The notes under the pieces are model-generated. The model worked only from the letters and a program-made list of their open reading frames with translations. It was not told the origin of the DNA and made no database searches. A stretch of 64,000 nucleotides of DNA from Dipteris shenzhenensis (Eukaryota > Polypodiophyta > Polypodiopsida > Gleicheniales), in assembly GCA_047967505.1 (NCBI GenBank), contig CM106538.1; one strand, written 5' to 3'. Position 1 is the first letter of the stretch, and every line of letters begins with the position of its first letter. Of the stretch, positions 12,076 through 22,145 are shown one piece after another. The translations under genes were made by a program, and so were the position numbers.

Positions 12076-13272
12076 TGCTTGCATAGATTTTGAGACAAAA
12101 TCGCTTCTAAGTTTCATCTCCCTATCTCCAGTTTCAGTTGCTCCAACCTCACTACCTCACCAACTCTAGCTCCAACCTCACTACCTCACCACCTCCATCA
12201 CAGAGTCCCACTGCAACTCCAACTCCAACCTCACTAGCTCCATCACCCACTATAGCTCTAGCCACAACCTCCCCAGCTCCATCTCACACCTCCCTAGCTC
12301 TGATCTCAAAATGAGAGATATCTTGTTGATACCTCCAGCCAAGAAACCTAAGGATGATGGAAAGGTCGTAGAGGTGTTTCACCAACTTCATACCAGAGGC
12401 AAGGTTGCCTCTATGAAGGGTCCCTCAGGGAAAGACTCAAAGAAACAATGTTTGTCTTGCAATCCCAAACATTAGTGAGGATGGTGCAAATTCAGCAGAA
12501 GCTCCTACAACTTGGACCAAGGATCAGAGTAGCTATCCAAACTATGAATGATGACTTGACAAAAGACTGTATCATGGCTTTAGCATAGAAAGAAAAACAT
12601 GTCACTTGCACAATCATGCTTGCAGTTCTATAGTAAGTATATCTTTCTATGTCAATGGTGTTTATGTCTTTGTAGCATTCACTTTTTCATAAGCTAAGTG
12701 AAGTTATTTTTTGTAGTTTTTTGAAGAGTCAGATCCAAAGGAGCCTTCAGCACTCTATGTATATAGTTGATCTAGCTATATCTTTCAAGTTGAAAGATAA
12801 CAAGACATCAACCAAAAGCATTTCCAACTGGTTTTGTTTTTGTAATTTGGATGTGGTTGATATGATTCTCCTCCCATATTGCTCAGAGTATGTTCCTTGA
12901 CCTTTTCCACTACTACCCTCTATTGACAAAATCCTGATTGTTTAAATTAAATTTACACCCTCTTGGTCTAATCCCCTCATGTTATTTGTTTCTCTTGTAA
13001 CAATCATTGGAGTTTGGTACATAAAGATGTACAGCAAAAGCTATGCTATCCATTCAACTCCTTAAAGGGTACCCACCTGGGTTTAGAATTTTAAGTCAGT
13101 CATTGCCTATACTTTTGCTCTTAAATGCGATTTTCAAGTTTTCTCTTGAAAAGTCAGCCATATCACATTTACTTGTAGAAGTATGAATTTTATAACTTGT
13201 TGCCCTAGAGACTAATGGATGCACTGGGCCTCCATGATCCAAAGTTAACGATGTTAGATTCAGCTCACCCAA
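12076..13272. other. flank of element A, no recognisable gene
   Basis: 12120-12300 is a simple-sequence stretch built from CTCACTACCTCACCA-like and AGCTCCATCAC-like words. A frame near 12310-12475 has a basic segment (PPAKKPKDDGKVVEV) and then stops. A minus-strand frame at 13096-13278 ends exactly at the element A insertion site, so if it was ever coding it is now cut by element A. Nothing else is supported. Confidence 0.4.
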
Positions 13273-13277
13273 TGCCA

Positions 13278-13546
13278 TGTTGAGAGTTCACGTTCAATAT
13301 CATGTGATCATGTGTGCATAGCACCATCACGTGATCATATGTGCATAGCACTAACCTTATAGAGTGCTATAAAGGAAAGGGTTAGATCCCCTAACCCTAA
13401 CCCTAACCCTAACCCTAAATGGGTTTGTATATATTCTATTTTTTCAACTAAATCTAGTGTACAGTTAGTCATTTGTGGTGTACTCTCTAGCTATGCCCTC
13501 TCTCCTCATCTCCACTCTTCTCCTCTCCCCTCTTCATATTTTGTCA
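13278..13546 (+). repeat. element A 5' LTR
   Basis: 269-bp LTR, TG...CA ends. It contains a CCCTAA tandem tract at about 13389-13418 that is much shorter in the 3' LTR, which explains the 10-bp length difference. Otherwise the two LTRs differ at only a handful of positions. The palindromic words CATGTGATCATGTG and CACGTGATCATATG lie in the upstream half and would be in U3. Confidence 0.95.
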
Positions 13547-13558
13547 TGGTATCAGAAC
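13547..13558 (+). other. element A primer-binding site
   Basis: TGGTATCAGAAC starts directly after the LTR terminal CA. It matches the 3' end complement of plant initiator-Met tRNA (TGGTATCAGAGC) with one change, the usual primer for plant copia elements. Confidence 0.9.
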
Positions 13559-16231
13559 ATGGTTCTACCTTCCACTGAGGTGCCATCCTTCTTGTGAGAG
13601 TGATTGAGAGATTTAGAGATCGAGAGAGATTGAGTGTTGCATTCTCTTCTGTTGAGAGAAAATTCCGTCCATTGAAAGAAATTTCCATCATTTGATTCCG
13701 TCCACGTGAGAGAGAGAGACTTCCATTCATTAAGAGGGATTTAGTGTGTTTTCTTGGAGAGATTGAGTCCTTGGGAAGAATTTTTTCACTGTGATGCTCT
13801 TTGAGAGTTTCCTAAGGTCTTGTAAGTCTTCTTGAGAGAGAAAAGGTCTGGTGGTGGTGGTCTAGAGCCTCCTTCAGAACTAAGAGAAAGATATGGGAGT
13901 ACAAGGACTCAGCTATTATAGCATCAATGAGCTTCCATGAATGGCTCTAATGGTAGCACAAGCATGGACGGCTCAAGCATCTACAACTTCTCCTTCAATT
14001 GACAGCCATACGGGCTTTGCATCTTAGAACACGGATGTTGATTGTCATAGCCAGAGCTCCCTCAATGACCAAAGCTCCCACACAAGGCTAGCTCCAAAGG
14101 CTCAGCCCACCGACTCGAATTCCTGGCTCTCCACAGCTAGCAATGTCAACAGCCTTGGACCTCCATCGAATGCACAACCTCTAAGGCCTTCAAGCCTACC
14201 AGAGCCAATGGGCCTGCTCCAGTAAATAACACGCCTCCCCCAAGAGCTCCTAGCTGCTCAACAAACCTCACGGCCATCTCCATCTCTGGCCAGCCCAAGC
14301 TCCCAGTCAAAGTGCTGCTCCTATGATAGTAATCCGCCTTTTGCAAACTTGAAGACTTCAAGTGTCAATGCCTTCTTTAGATGTGTAACACCAGCCCATG
14401 CTCTTTTCCTGCTCTAGCTGGCTGGTCACTACGAGTCTACCAATGGCCACTGCAAGCTACTACACAGAGCTTTTTCGCCAAGCCAGCTTCTCCAAGCAAC
14501 TGCACCCTTCCACACCTTGCAAACGGCTTCCACCAGTGCCATCAGCAACTCCAGATGACCTCCATAAGCCTCTTGCAAAGCATCTTCTGCGACCAACCCA
14601 CGGCTCCTCCAACCAAAGCTCCAACCAGTAGGGCTGGGCCCATGGCTCATGATAACTCCTACACCAACTGATAGTAAAGCTCCTCCCACCATCAGCAGAT
14701 CTGCAGCTTGAATTCTACAAGCTCCTCGAGGTCTCGTAGCTCCTCAATGCACCAAGCTTCTCCAACGGCTATAGCCCGACTTGTCAGATGAACGGCTACC
14801 TCCAACCTCTGCCAATGCTCTCCACAAGGCTCTCGGATCCTAGCTCTACACCTATGCCACCCTCTACACCCTACGCCACTATAGATAAGCTCACGGGCTA
14901 CACACAGCTAGCCGACTCTTCACACGATGGAAGGCTCCAACTGAGTCTTTGATCCAACAAAAGGCTACAGATGACTAGCATGAACGGAATCTTTCAAAGA
15001 TTCTGATGCATCTTGTTAAGATTCTGCTAGGCTCCCACGTGGAGTCTTATCCAATTGCCATGTCATGAAGCACCCTGGATGTGCCATGTGTACCTATCTT
15101 ATCGTCTGCCATGTGGCACCCTTATCCATAGTGCCATGCCATCTGCCACAATGGCAACCACGTCATCATTGTCACGTCAGTAGGCCACGTCAGCACTACC
15201 ACATTAGCAGTCCACATCAGCACTGACACATCATCTACCACATCACCTGCCAAGTCATTTGCCATATCATCATTGCCACATCATTTGCTGACATCATCAT
15301 CAGTGCCACCTTAGTAGTCCAATCAGCACTGACCTCTGCAGGCACACAAAGTGCTCCATAGTCACTTCATGTGACCACTCCATAGGCACACCTCTTGGTA
15401 GGCACAGTGCCACATCACACTGCATGTGACCCACAGTGACACATCATCATTGAGCACCATTTGCACTCCTTTTTCCCCTCCACCTAGATCAAGTCGTATC
15501 TCTTGATCCAGGAAGAATTTGAGGGCGCTCCAAAAAGGAAAGACACTCATTTTTTTGTGCTCTACATGCTCATCATATCACACACACATTTTGGTGCAAG
15601 TTACACACACATTTTAGCCTCATCGACAAAACCACTTCCTTCACGCACATTTGCCTCTACATCGATGCATCTGACTCAGCACTTAAAAAGAACAAAAGAA
15701 AAGGAATTATTTGCTGTTCTTTCATCGATTGATGGTTGGTATAGATTTAGATCAGAGTAGACTAGATCGCCATAGAGGGGATGCTTTGAATTTCCCCAAG
15801 TTGCCAATCTAAGCCATGCCTGAAATTCTTGACTAGTACCTACTTGGAGTCAGTCCATACGCTCACATACGGTTTCACATAATTACATTACCTAAACCCT
15901 TACATTCATTAGTTCAGTGAGCAAACTTCAGAGAGTTCAGAGGCATTGCAGATTGTTTTAGTGGGCAGATAGCACTTGATTTCACACACACATGCCACCA
16001 TTGTAAAGCCTATTCAACTATCTCATGGCATCGTGCACATCATTTTAGCCTTGTAAAGCCTCTTGGCTATTCCCAGCATCATTGCCACAACCCTTATAAT
16101 ACAGATCAGATTTTATATATTGTAGTTCTATCTCCACCGACGATTCAGAGATTTTACTTGGCATAGTCAGTGTATTTGCAATTGATTCATTCAGAGATTT
16201 TCATTACACTTTTGAGTACATTTCTTGCACC
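13559..16231 (+). other. long leader of element A between PBS and gag
   Basis: 2.7 kb is unusually long for a copia leader. It holds GAGAGA-rich sequence (13560-13850), a CT-rich stretch with AGCTCC-type words (14050-14900), and a degenerate array of GCCACATCATCATT / CCACGTCAGCACTG words at about 15030-15340. No open frame with a recognisable domain was seen. Part of it may be a further insertion whose borders are no longer visible. Confidence 0.6.
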
Positions 16232-17051
16232 ATGTCTACAACTAGCAACCTCAATTTTGAGGCATCTGCTAAGTTAGACAACTCCAATTACGGTACATGG
16301 AAATATTGAATGGAGACCATTCTTGTACTTCAGGACAAATGGGAGTATGTTGATGGGTCTACACCTAGACCATTGGATGATCCAGCCACCAGTAGCTCTA
16401 CTCCACCTATCGTCACATCACCAGTAGTGGCATCTATAGCTACACAAATAGTGTCCGCACCAATAGTAGATCCTGCCATTGCCTAAGCTCAGGCAGAATG
16501 GGATAAGAAAGACAAGTATGCCTATCGTTTGATCAAGCAGAATGTGCAAGATGTCATGCTAGGACAGCTCAACATAGTCAAGACATCAAAAGAAGCATGG
16601 GATATGTTCGCAGCTCTCTACGAGTCCAAGAACACATCCAGGATTCTCACCTTGAGAAACCAAATCAACCAGAGTTTTTGTAATAGTAGCAAAACCGGTC
16701 ATGCTTATGTACTCCGTATAAAAGACAACAACAATCAACTTGCAACAGCAGGAGAGACTATGAACCCCACAGAAATGGTTCAAGTCATTCTGAATGGACT
16801 AGGAGAGGGATACAAGAATCTAGTCTAGAGTATTGCCATCCAACGGCAAATTTCGACACTGGAAGAACTTTAGTCAGTCCTACTTGGAGAAGAACTCAAG
16901 ACTCAGGCCATCCAAGCACGCAAAGGTCATTCTAATGATCAGGCATTCACAGCTTCAGACAGAAGCAGAGGTAGAGGCAGAGAGCTAGATCATATCAGAA
17001 AAGTGGTCATCATCAGCAACAAAATCAAAGTTAGCATTAGCATCAGCATCA
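16232..17051 (+). pseudogene. element A gag, 5' part
   Basis: Starts ATG at 16232 with MSTTSNLNFEASAKLDNSNY followed by GTWK, the typical start of a plant copia Gag. The middle has KTSKEAWDMFAALYESKNTS and a 'LNGLGEGYKNLV' segment, matching the Gag-like (UBN2) domain order. Stops occur near 16308 (TGA), 16483 (TAA), 16827 (TAG) and 16872 (TAG), several one transition away from CAA or CAG. The frame is cut at 17051 inside a His/Gln-rich region by block C. The zinc knuckle and the rest of the polyprotein resume at 33302. Confidence 0.9.
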
Positions 17052-17256
17052 TGTAAACTACTCGGTGCTTTCTATCAATTCAGACAATAGATTTTGCAGA
17101 GGCGTTTGAATGAAATGATTGCGAGTTGCCAAACACATATACTTGAACTTAAGAGATTGAAATTAAGCTAGAATTAAGATTTATACAGTTTAAACACAAA
17201 GTGACATCATTGGAAATTGCAATATGATTGAGGGGCCAAGACGGGCCCCCCCCCCC
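17052..17256 (-). repeat. C-family LTR, 3' end only, inverted
   Basis: Reverse complement of the last ~200 bp of the C LTR (compare 33100-33301), including the AATCATTTCATTCAAACGCC region and the CCCTCAATCATATTGC region. It stops at a run of about 14 C, where it joins sequence from the other end of the LTR in the opposite orientation. Confidence 0.85.
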
Positions 17257-17410
17257 ACATGGCAAGTGGCAGGGCATGCAAGCCAAGTGTCTGGCCCCAA
17301 ATCTGGTAGATTTGGGGCAGCGCTGTCCTCTTTGGGACTACAGCCCACCAAGCCCACCAAAAATCTAGGACGAGTGTCCACCTTCCACTCTAAGCTTGGG
17401 GGGGGCTGAG
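17257..17410 (+). repeat. C-family LTR U3 part, cut by element B
   Basis: Matches 29968-30105 (shared words GGCCCCAAAT, TAGATTTGGGGCA, CCACCTTCCACTCTAAGC and a G run), ending in CTGAG at 17406-17410. CTGAG is repeated after element B at 27723-27727, where the LTR resumes with CCTATAAAAGAAGG. This is the target-site duplication of element B. Confidence 0.85.
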
Positions 17411-17746
17411 TGTGAAGATAGTGGGAGAGAGGGAAGGAATCTCACTTGTGCCACAATGGGGGAATACACACAAAGGTGGAGGTTGAAAACAGTTTTCCTC
17501 TTCTTAGTTGTGAAAGCCAAAAGAACTCAAGTACAAAGAAATAGGAGAACCCTATATGTGGGTCTCAAACCAAACTCAGCTATCTAAGGTGGCATACTAA
17601 CTGAGCCACGAACTAGAGTACATAAGGATAGCTATCATCCAGCTATTATTCATGGGCAGTGTACCAACCGCATCTGCAACTAACAAGTCGGTGACATAAA
17701 TGCACAACAGTCACCGTGGCATATCATGGAGCTCGATATCTCAACA
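17411..17746 (-). repeat. element B LTR1
   Basis: 336 bp; + strand starts TGTGAAGATAGTGGGAG and ends TATCTCAACA. Compared with LTR2 and LTR3 it lacks about 20 bp near its start (after TCTCACTTG) and about 10 bp near GCATATCATGGAG, accounting for its shorter length. Confidence 0.92.
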
Positions 17747-17772
17747 CTCTCCCTCGAGCTCAATCCCAATTT

Positions 17773-20383
17773 CTACACACCAAGTAGGTCTCTGAACTTG
17801 CACAACTTCTTTGCGCCCAATGCCTGCGTGAATACGTCAGCTACCTCATCCTCTGTGCTGACATAAACTAGATCAATAAGACCTAGTAAATTCTTCTCCC
17901 GCACATAGTGATAATGCACCTCAATGTGCTTTGTTCTAGCATGATAGACTGGGTTATTTGCCAAGTGTATCTGCTCATGTTGTCATAATAAATGACAGCT
18001 GGCCCATCTGTAGACTGATGCATATCATAAAGTAGCTTATGCAACCAAGCTACCTCACATGCAGCCATTGCTGCACCCCTGTACTCAGCCTCTGTGCTCG
18101 ACAAGGCAAATGTAGGCTGTTTCTTTGCTGCTCCAAGTGACTGTAGCACTCCCAAAAGAGAACACACATCCACTGGTAGATTGTCTATCAAAAATACTAC
18201 CAGCCCGATCAGCATCAGTGTATCCATGCAATTGTATCTGAACCCCAGCCTCATAAAATAGTCCATACTGCAATGTGGACTTCACATACCTGAGTATGCG
18301 TCTAGCCGCATCCAAATGCGATTTCCTTGGAGCCTGCATAAACTGACTTACCAATCCAACAACATAGCTCAAATCTAGCCTAGTAATAGTTATATAAATC
18401 AAACTTCCTACTATGCGTCTGTACATAGTAGGGTCTTCCAGAAGCTCACCTGCATCTGTGCTCAGCTTCACATTCTGCTCCAAAGGAACTGAAATAGGCT
18501 TATAGCCTGTCATCCCATATTTGGACAACATGTCCAATCCATACTGCCTCTGCAAGAGCCGTATCCCACTTGGTGATCTAATCACCTCAATGCCCAAGAA
18601 ATAATGTAGCTCTCCGAAATCCTTCATCTCAAACTTCTACTTCAATAGCATTTTCACATGAAGGATATCTTCATCACTATCACCTGTGATGATCAAATCA
18701 TCAACATAAATGACAAGCCGCATAATACCTTTCTCTGTTTTTCTCAAATAAAGTGAGAAATCTGCCTTGGAAATCTGAAAGCCAATAGTGACAAGATACT
18801 GTCCTATCTTGTCAGACCATGCTCTAGGTGCTTGCTTCAAGCCATACAAAGCTTTCTTCAACCTGCAAACAAACTCAGAATGAATAGCATGAACATAACC
18901 TGGTGGCTGCTCCATAAACACCTCTTCTTGCAAATCACCATGCAAGAAGGCATTCTTTACATCCATCTGATGTAAAGACCATCCTTTTGATGCAGCCATA
19001 GCAATGACTGCTCTTATAGTTGCCATCCTTGCAACCGGACTGAATGTTTCTTCATAATTAATGCCATATGTCTGTGCATACCCCTTGACTACTAATCTTG
19101 CCTTGTATCTGTTCACGGAACCATCTGCATTGTGCTTGACCTTATAAACCCACTTATAGCCAATTGCATTCTTGCCTTTAGGCAAAGGCACCAATTCCCA
19201 TGTAGCATTAGCATCCAAGGCATCCATTTCTTCATCCATGGCTTTCTCCCATTTTTCATATCCCATGGCTTGCTCAAAAGAAGTGGGTTCTGGTTCCTGT
19301 ATCACTTTGACCATATAGGCATAGTGAATGGCTGTAAATCCATCATATTTCAGCCTATCCACAGGATACCTAACCCTGGTAGACCTGCGCAAAATAGGCT
19401 CACTTCCAGGTGCTCTCAAAACATCCCTGGTCTTCCTTACTCCAGGTGTAACAACAGAAGGAATACCCAACTCATCATCAATGCTCTATTTTGAGCCACT
19501 GGATTCACTATCCACATAAGAGTGACCTGCATTGACATCAAACATGGGCTGATCTACCTTCTCTTTTCCGTTTCGTGATACCTACGTACCACTATCTGCA
19601 TTGCTTTGAGGAGATTCTCCTGGTCTCAATCTGCCTGTCCATGGCGAAGTATGTGAACCACTGCTAGAGGACACTGCAGGTCCACTAATATTTTGTGATT
19701 GCTGCTGTGAATTCTGTGCAGCATTACCATTTTGTGCATCTACATCATCAATCACAATCACTGGTTTATACCAACTGCTCATCTCATCAAAAACAACATC
19801 TCTGCTCACTGTAAACTTACGAGTAGAAGGGTTATAGCATCTACATCCTTTCTACTGCAGAGAATAACCAATAAAGATGCACTTCTCAGCTTTTGGATCC
19901 AACTTGGACCTCAACTCATTTGGCACATGAACATAGGCAATGCAACCAAAAATTTTCAAATGAGAAATATCTGGTTTCCTACCAGTATAGATCTCCTCTA
20001 GCGTCATGCCATGTATTGCTACAGTGGGAGTCCTATTCATTATGTAAATTGCTGTAGCAAGTGCTTCAACCCAATAATAATCTGGAAGGTCTTTTTCATT
20101 TAGCATGGCCCGAGATACCTCTCCAATATGCCTGTTTTTCCTTTCTGTGGGGTATGACTGCATGAATATTGCTGCTTTATGCCATGCTCCTACAGGAATC
20201 TTGCAAACTCATTTGAGAGGTACTCTCCCCCTCCATCTGACCTTAGGCATTTTATTTGCAGGCCTGTTTCTTTTTCAGCCATAGCTTTAAAAGCTTTGAA
20301 ATGCCCAAACATTCACTTTTCTTTTTCATAAAATGCACCCAAACTTTTCTATTGTAGTCATCAATAAAAGTGACAGAATAATG
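17773..20383 (-). pseudogene. element B1 pol: integrase part, RT and RNase H
   Basis: Minus-strand polyprotein fragment. It starts within integrase (FIDDYNRKVWVHFMKKKSE), continues with the integrase C-terminal part (DISHLKIFGCIAYVHVPNEL, VSRDVVFDE), RT with the motif LHQMDVKNAFLHG, ALYGLKQAPRAW and the YVDDLIITG catalytic box, and RNase H (SSTEAEYRGAAMAACEVAWL, ending KLCKFRDLLGV at a stop at 17773). It is close to the B2 copy but has extra stops, several from transitions. It also shares with B2 the frame break after KKKSE, so the lesion predates their divergence. Gag, protease and the front of integrase are missing; the 5' side is replaced by the segment at 20384-21753. Confidence 0.92.
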
Positions 20384-21753
20384 ACAGCTTCTCTGCGCCC
20401 AATGCTCAAACACATATATAAATGAATGAAAAAGAAGATTAGGGTATTCTGCACCCACCAAAACTTGTGTGGCTCTGTATTTCTCTCTCTCCCTCTCAAT
20501 TGATATCAGGGCCCAGGTGATCTAGCTGAGTGTCTGTGAATGCCTAGAAGGAGAAGCTCTGTGGAAAGTGACTTTACTCACATCCGAGTGTGCAGAGACC
20601 TTGGAGGAACCTTTGGAAAAGTCACTTTGGTTTTGCGAAGTGGTTTTGAGAGTCTATTAAGTGTTTTCAAAGAAAAAGTCGTTTTTAAAGCTTTTCCCTG
20701 TTCCGTGCGACGACAGAGACTCCGTATTGACTTGTAGAGGCAACTATTGCTTGCTTTTGGTGTCCATTTCACTTTAGGAGCTTGGAAACACCTTTATTCT
20801 TTCATTGGATTTCTGACTCACTGTGCCAGTTTCTATGTTTTTCTGCCCGGGTGTTGGAACTCAAGTTTGGAGCAACCATTTGCAGATCTATTAGTTCCAG
20901 TGGACTCAGGAATCCTAAAACTTCTATGTTGCTCATCATTCACACTCCGATGGAGTTTACAAAAAGGTATGTTTACAAAAACCTTTTTCAATCCGTGTGT
21001 TAGACCCAATGATTGAGACCATGGTTTCCAAAACTGTCTATCCCATTGCATTTCAGATGCCTAAAAACCCCTACTTGTCAGTTCTTGTGCGATTCGGTGG
21101 AGTATTTTTAGAGTTATAGATCTCTGTGTATTGGATTTCGTCTCTCTATTATGCATTTTTCATTCTAAGGTTTTGAAACCTTATATTGATGCCACATGGT
21201 AGTGGATAAGTGTTGACGCCCATTTCTCACTCATCGGTTGGGATTTTGGAGTTCCAACAGAAGAGAGATATTTGCAAATTTTCTTGCTGAGTCCGATTAT
21301 GCAATGGCGCCCATGTTTTGAGGCATCTTAGGTTCTATTTTTAGTAGCGGTCATTGCCGCGGGACCATGAATTTTTGAGCATACCTTATGCAGATCACTC
21401 TGGTTGTAGTTTGAGCTATGTGCGCTCATTCATGGTGTGCATTGGGTTGCAATGGATGATTTGTAGTTCATTTGGAAGCATTAGGATCCTTATTGGATGC
21501 GCTGATAGGCCTAGATTACCCTGTGGGATGCTGTTTTTTTTGGATGCTTTGCACATGGATGCTATTTTATGCTGAGGGATAGCTTTGACACATTGTAGGT
21601 GATGCACTGATAGTGTTATGCTCTCTTGGATGAGATATTATTGATGCATATGCCCATGGATAGTGTTTATGCTTGAGCCATTTGGCACTTATTGGCATTT
21701 TGGATTGCCATTGCAGTTGGCTTTTTCTTTTGGGCCAGATTTGCTCATATGGA
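20384..21753. other. captured foreign segment between B1 pol and LTR2
   Basis: The first 23 bases (20384-20406) are identical to 22175-22197, the RNase H 3' end of B2, in the same orientation. After that the sequence is unrelated to element B. At 20500-20513 it has TTGATATCAGGGCC, close to an iMet primer-binding site, preceded by a CT-rich run ending CTCA. This looks like the LTR end, PBS and untranslated leader of another retrotransposon read on the + strand. No open frame with a recognisable domain follows up to 21753. Confidence 0.7.
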
Positions 21754-22119
21754 TGTGAAGATAGTGGGAGAGAGGGAAGGAGTCTCACTTGCGGCTTTCT
21801 CACATGCACAATGGGGGAATACACACAAAGGTGGAGGCTGAAAACAGTTTTCCTCTTCTTAGTTGTGAAAGCCAAAAGAACTCTAGTACAAAGAAATAGA
21901 AGAACCCTATATGTGGGTCTCAAACCAAACTCAACTAACTAAGGTGGCATACTGACTGAGCCACGAACTAGTGTAGATAAGGATAGCTGTCATCCAGCTA
22001 TTATTCGTGGGCGGTGTACCAACCGCATCTCCAGCTAACAAGTCGGTGACATAAATGCACAACAGTCACCTTGGCATATCGCGAGTGGAGCATCGCGAGT
22101 GGAGCTCGATATCTCAACA
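21754..22119 (-). repeat. element B LTR2 with polypurine tract
   Basis: 366 bp, + strand TGTGAAGATAG to CTCAACA. It contains a 14-bp tandem duplication (22078-22091 / 22092-22105, ATCGCGAGTGGAGC) absent from LTR1 and LTR3. Just outside, 22120-22135 is pyrimidine-rich; on the minus strand this is a GAGCTCGAGGGGGAG purine tract, the expected plus-strand primer for this being the 3' LTR of B2. Confidence 0.93.
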
Positions 22120-22145
22120 CTCCCCCTCGAGCTCAGTCCCAATTC

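Noticed and set aside
13389-13418. Interstitial telomere
   Set aside because: Only about five six-base units inside an LTR, paired with a degenerate version in the other LTR; this is local expansion, not a telomere relic.
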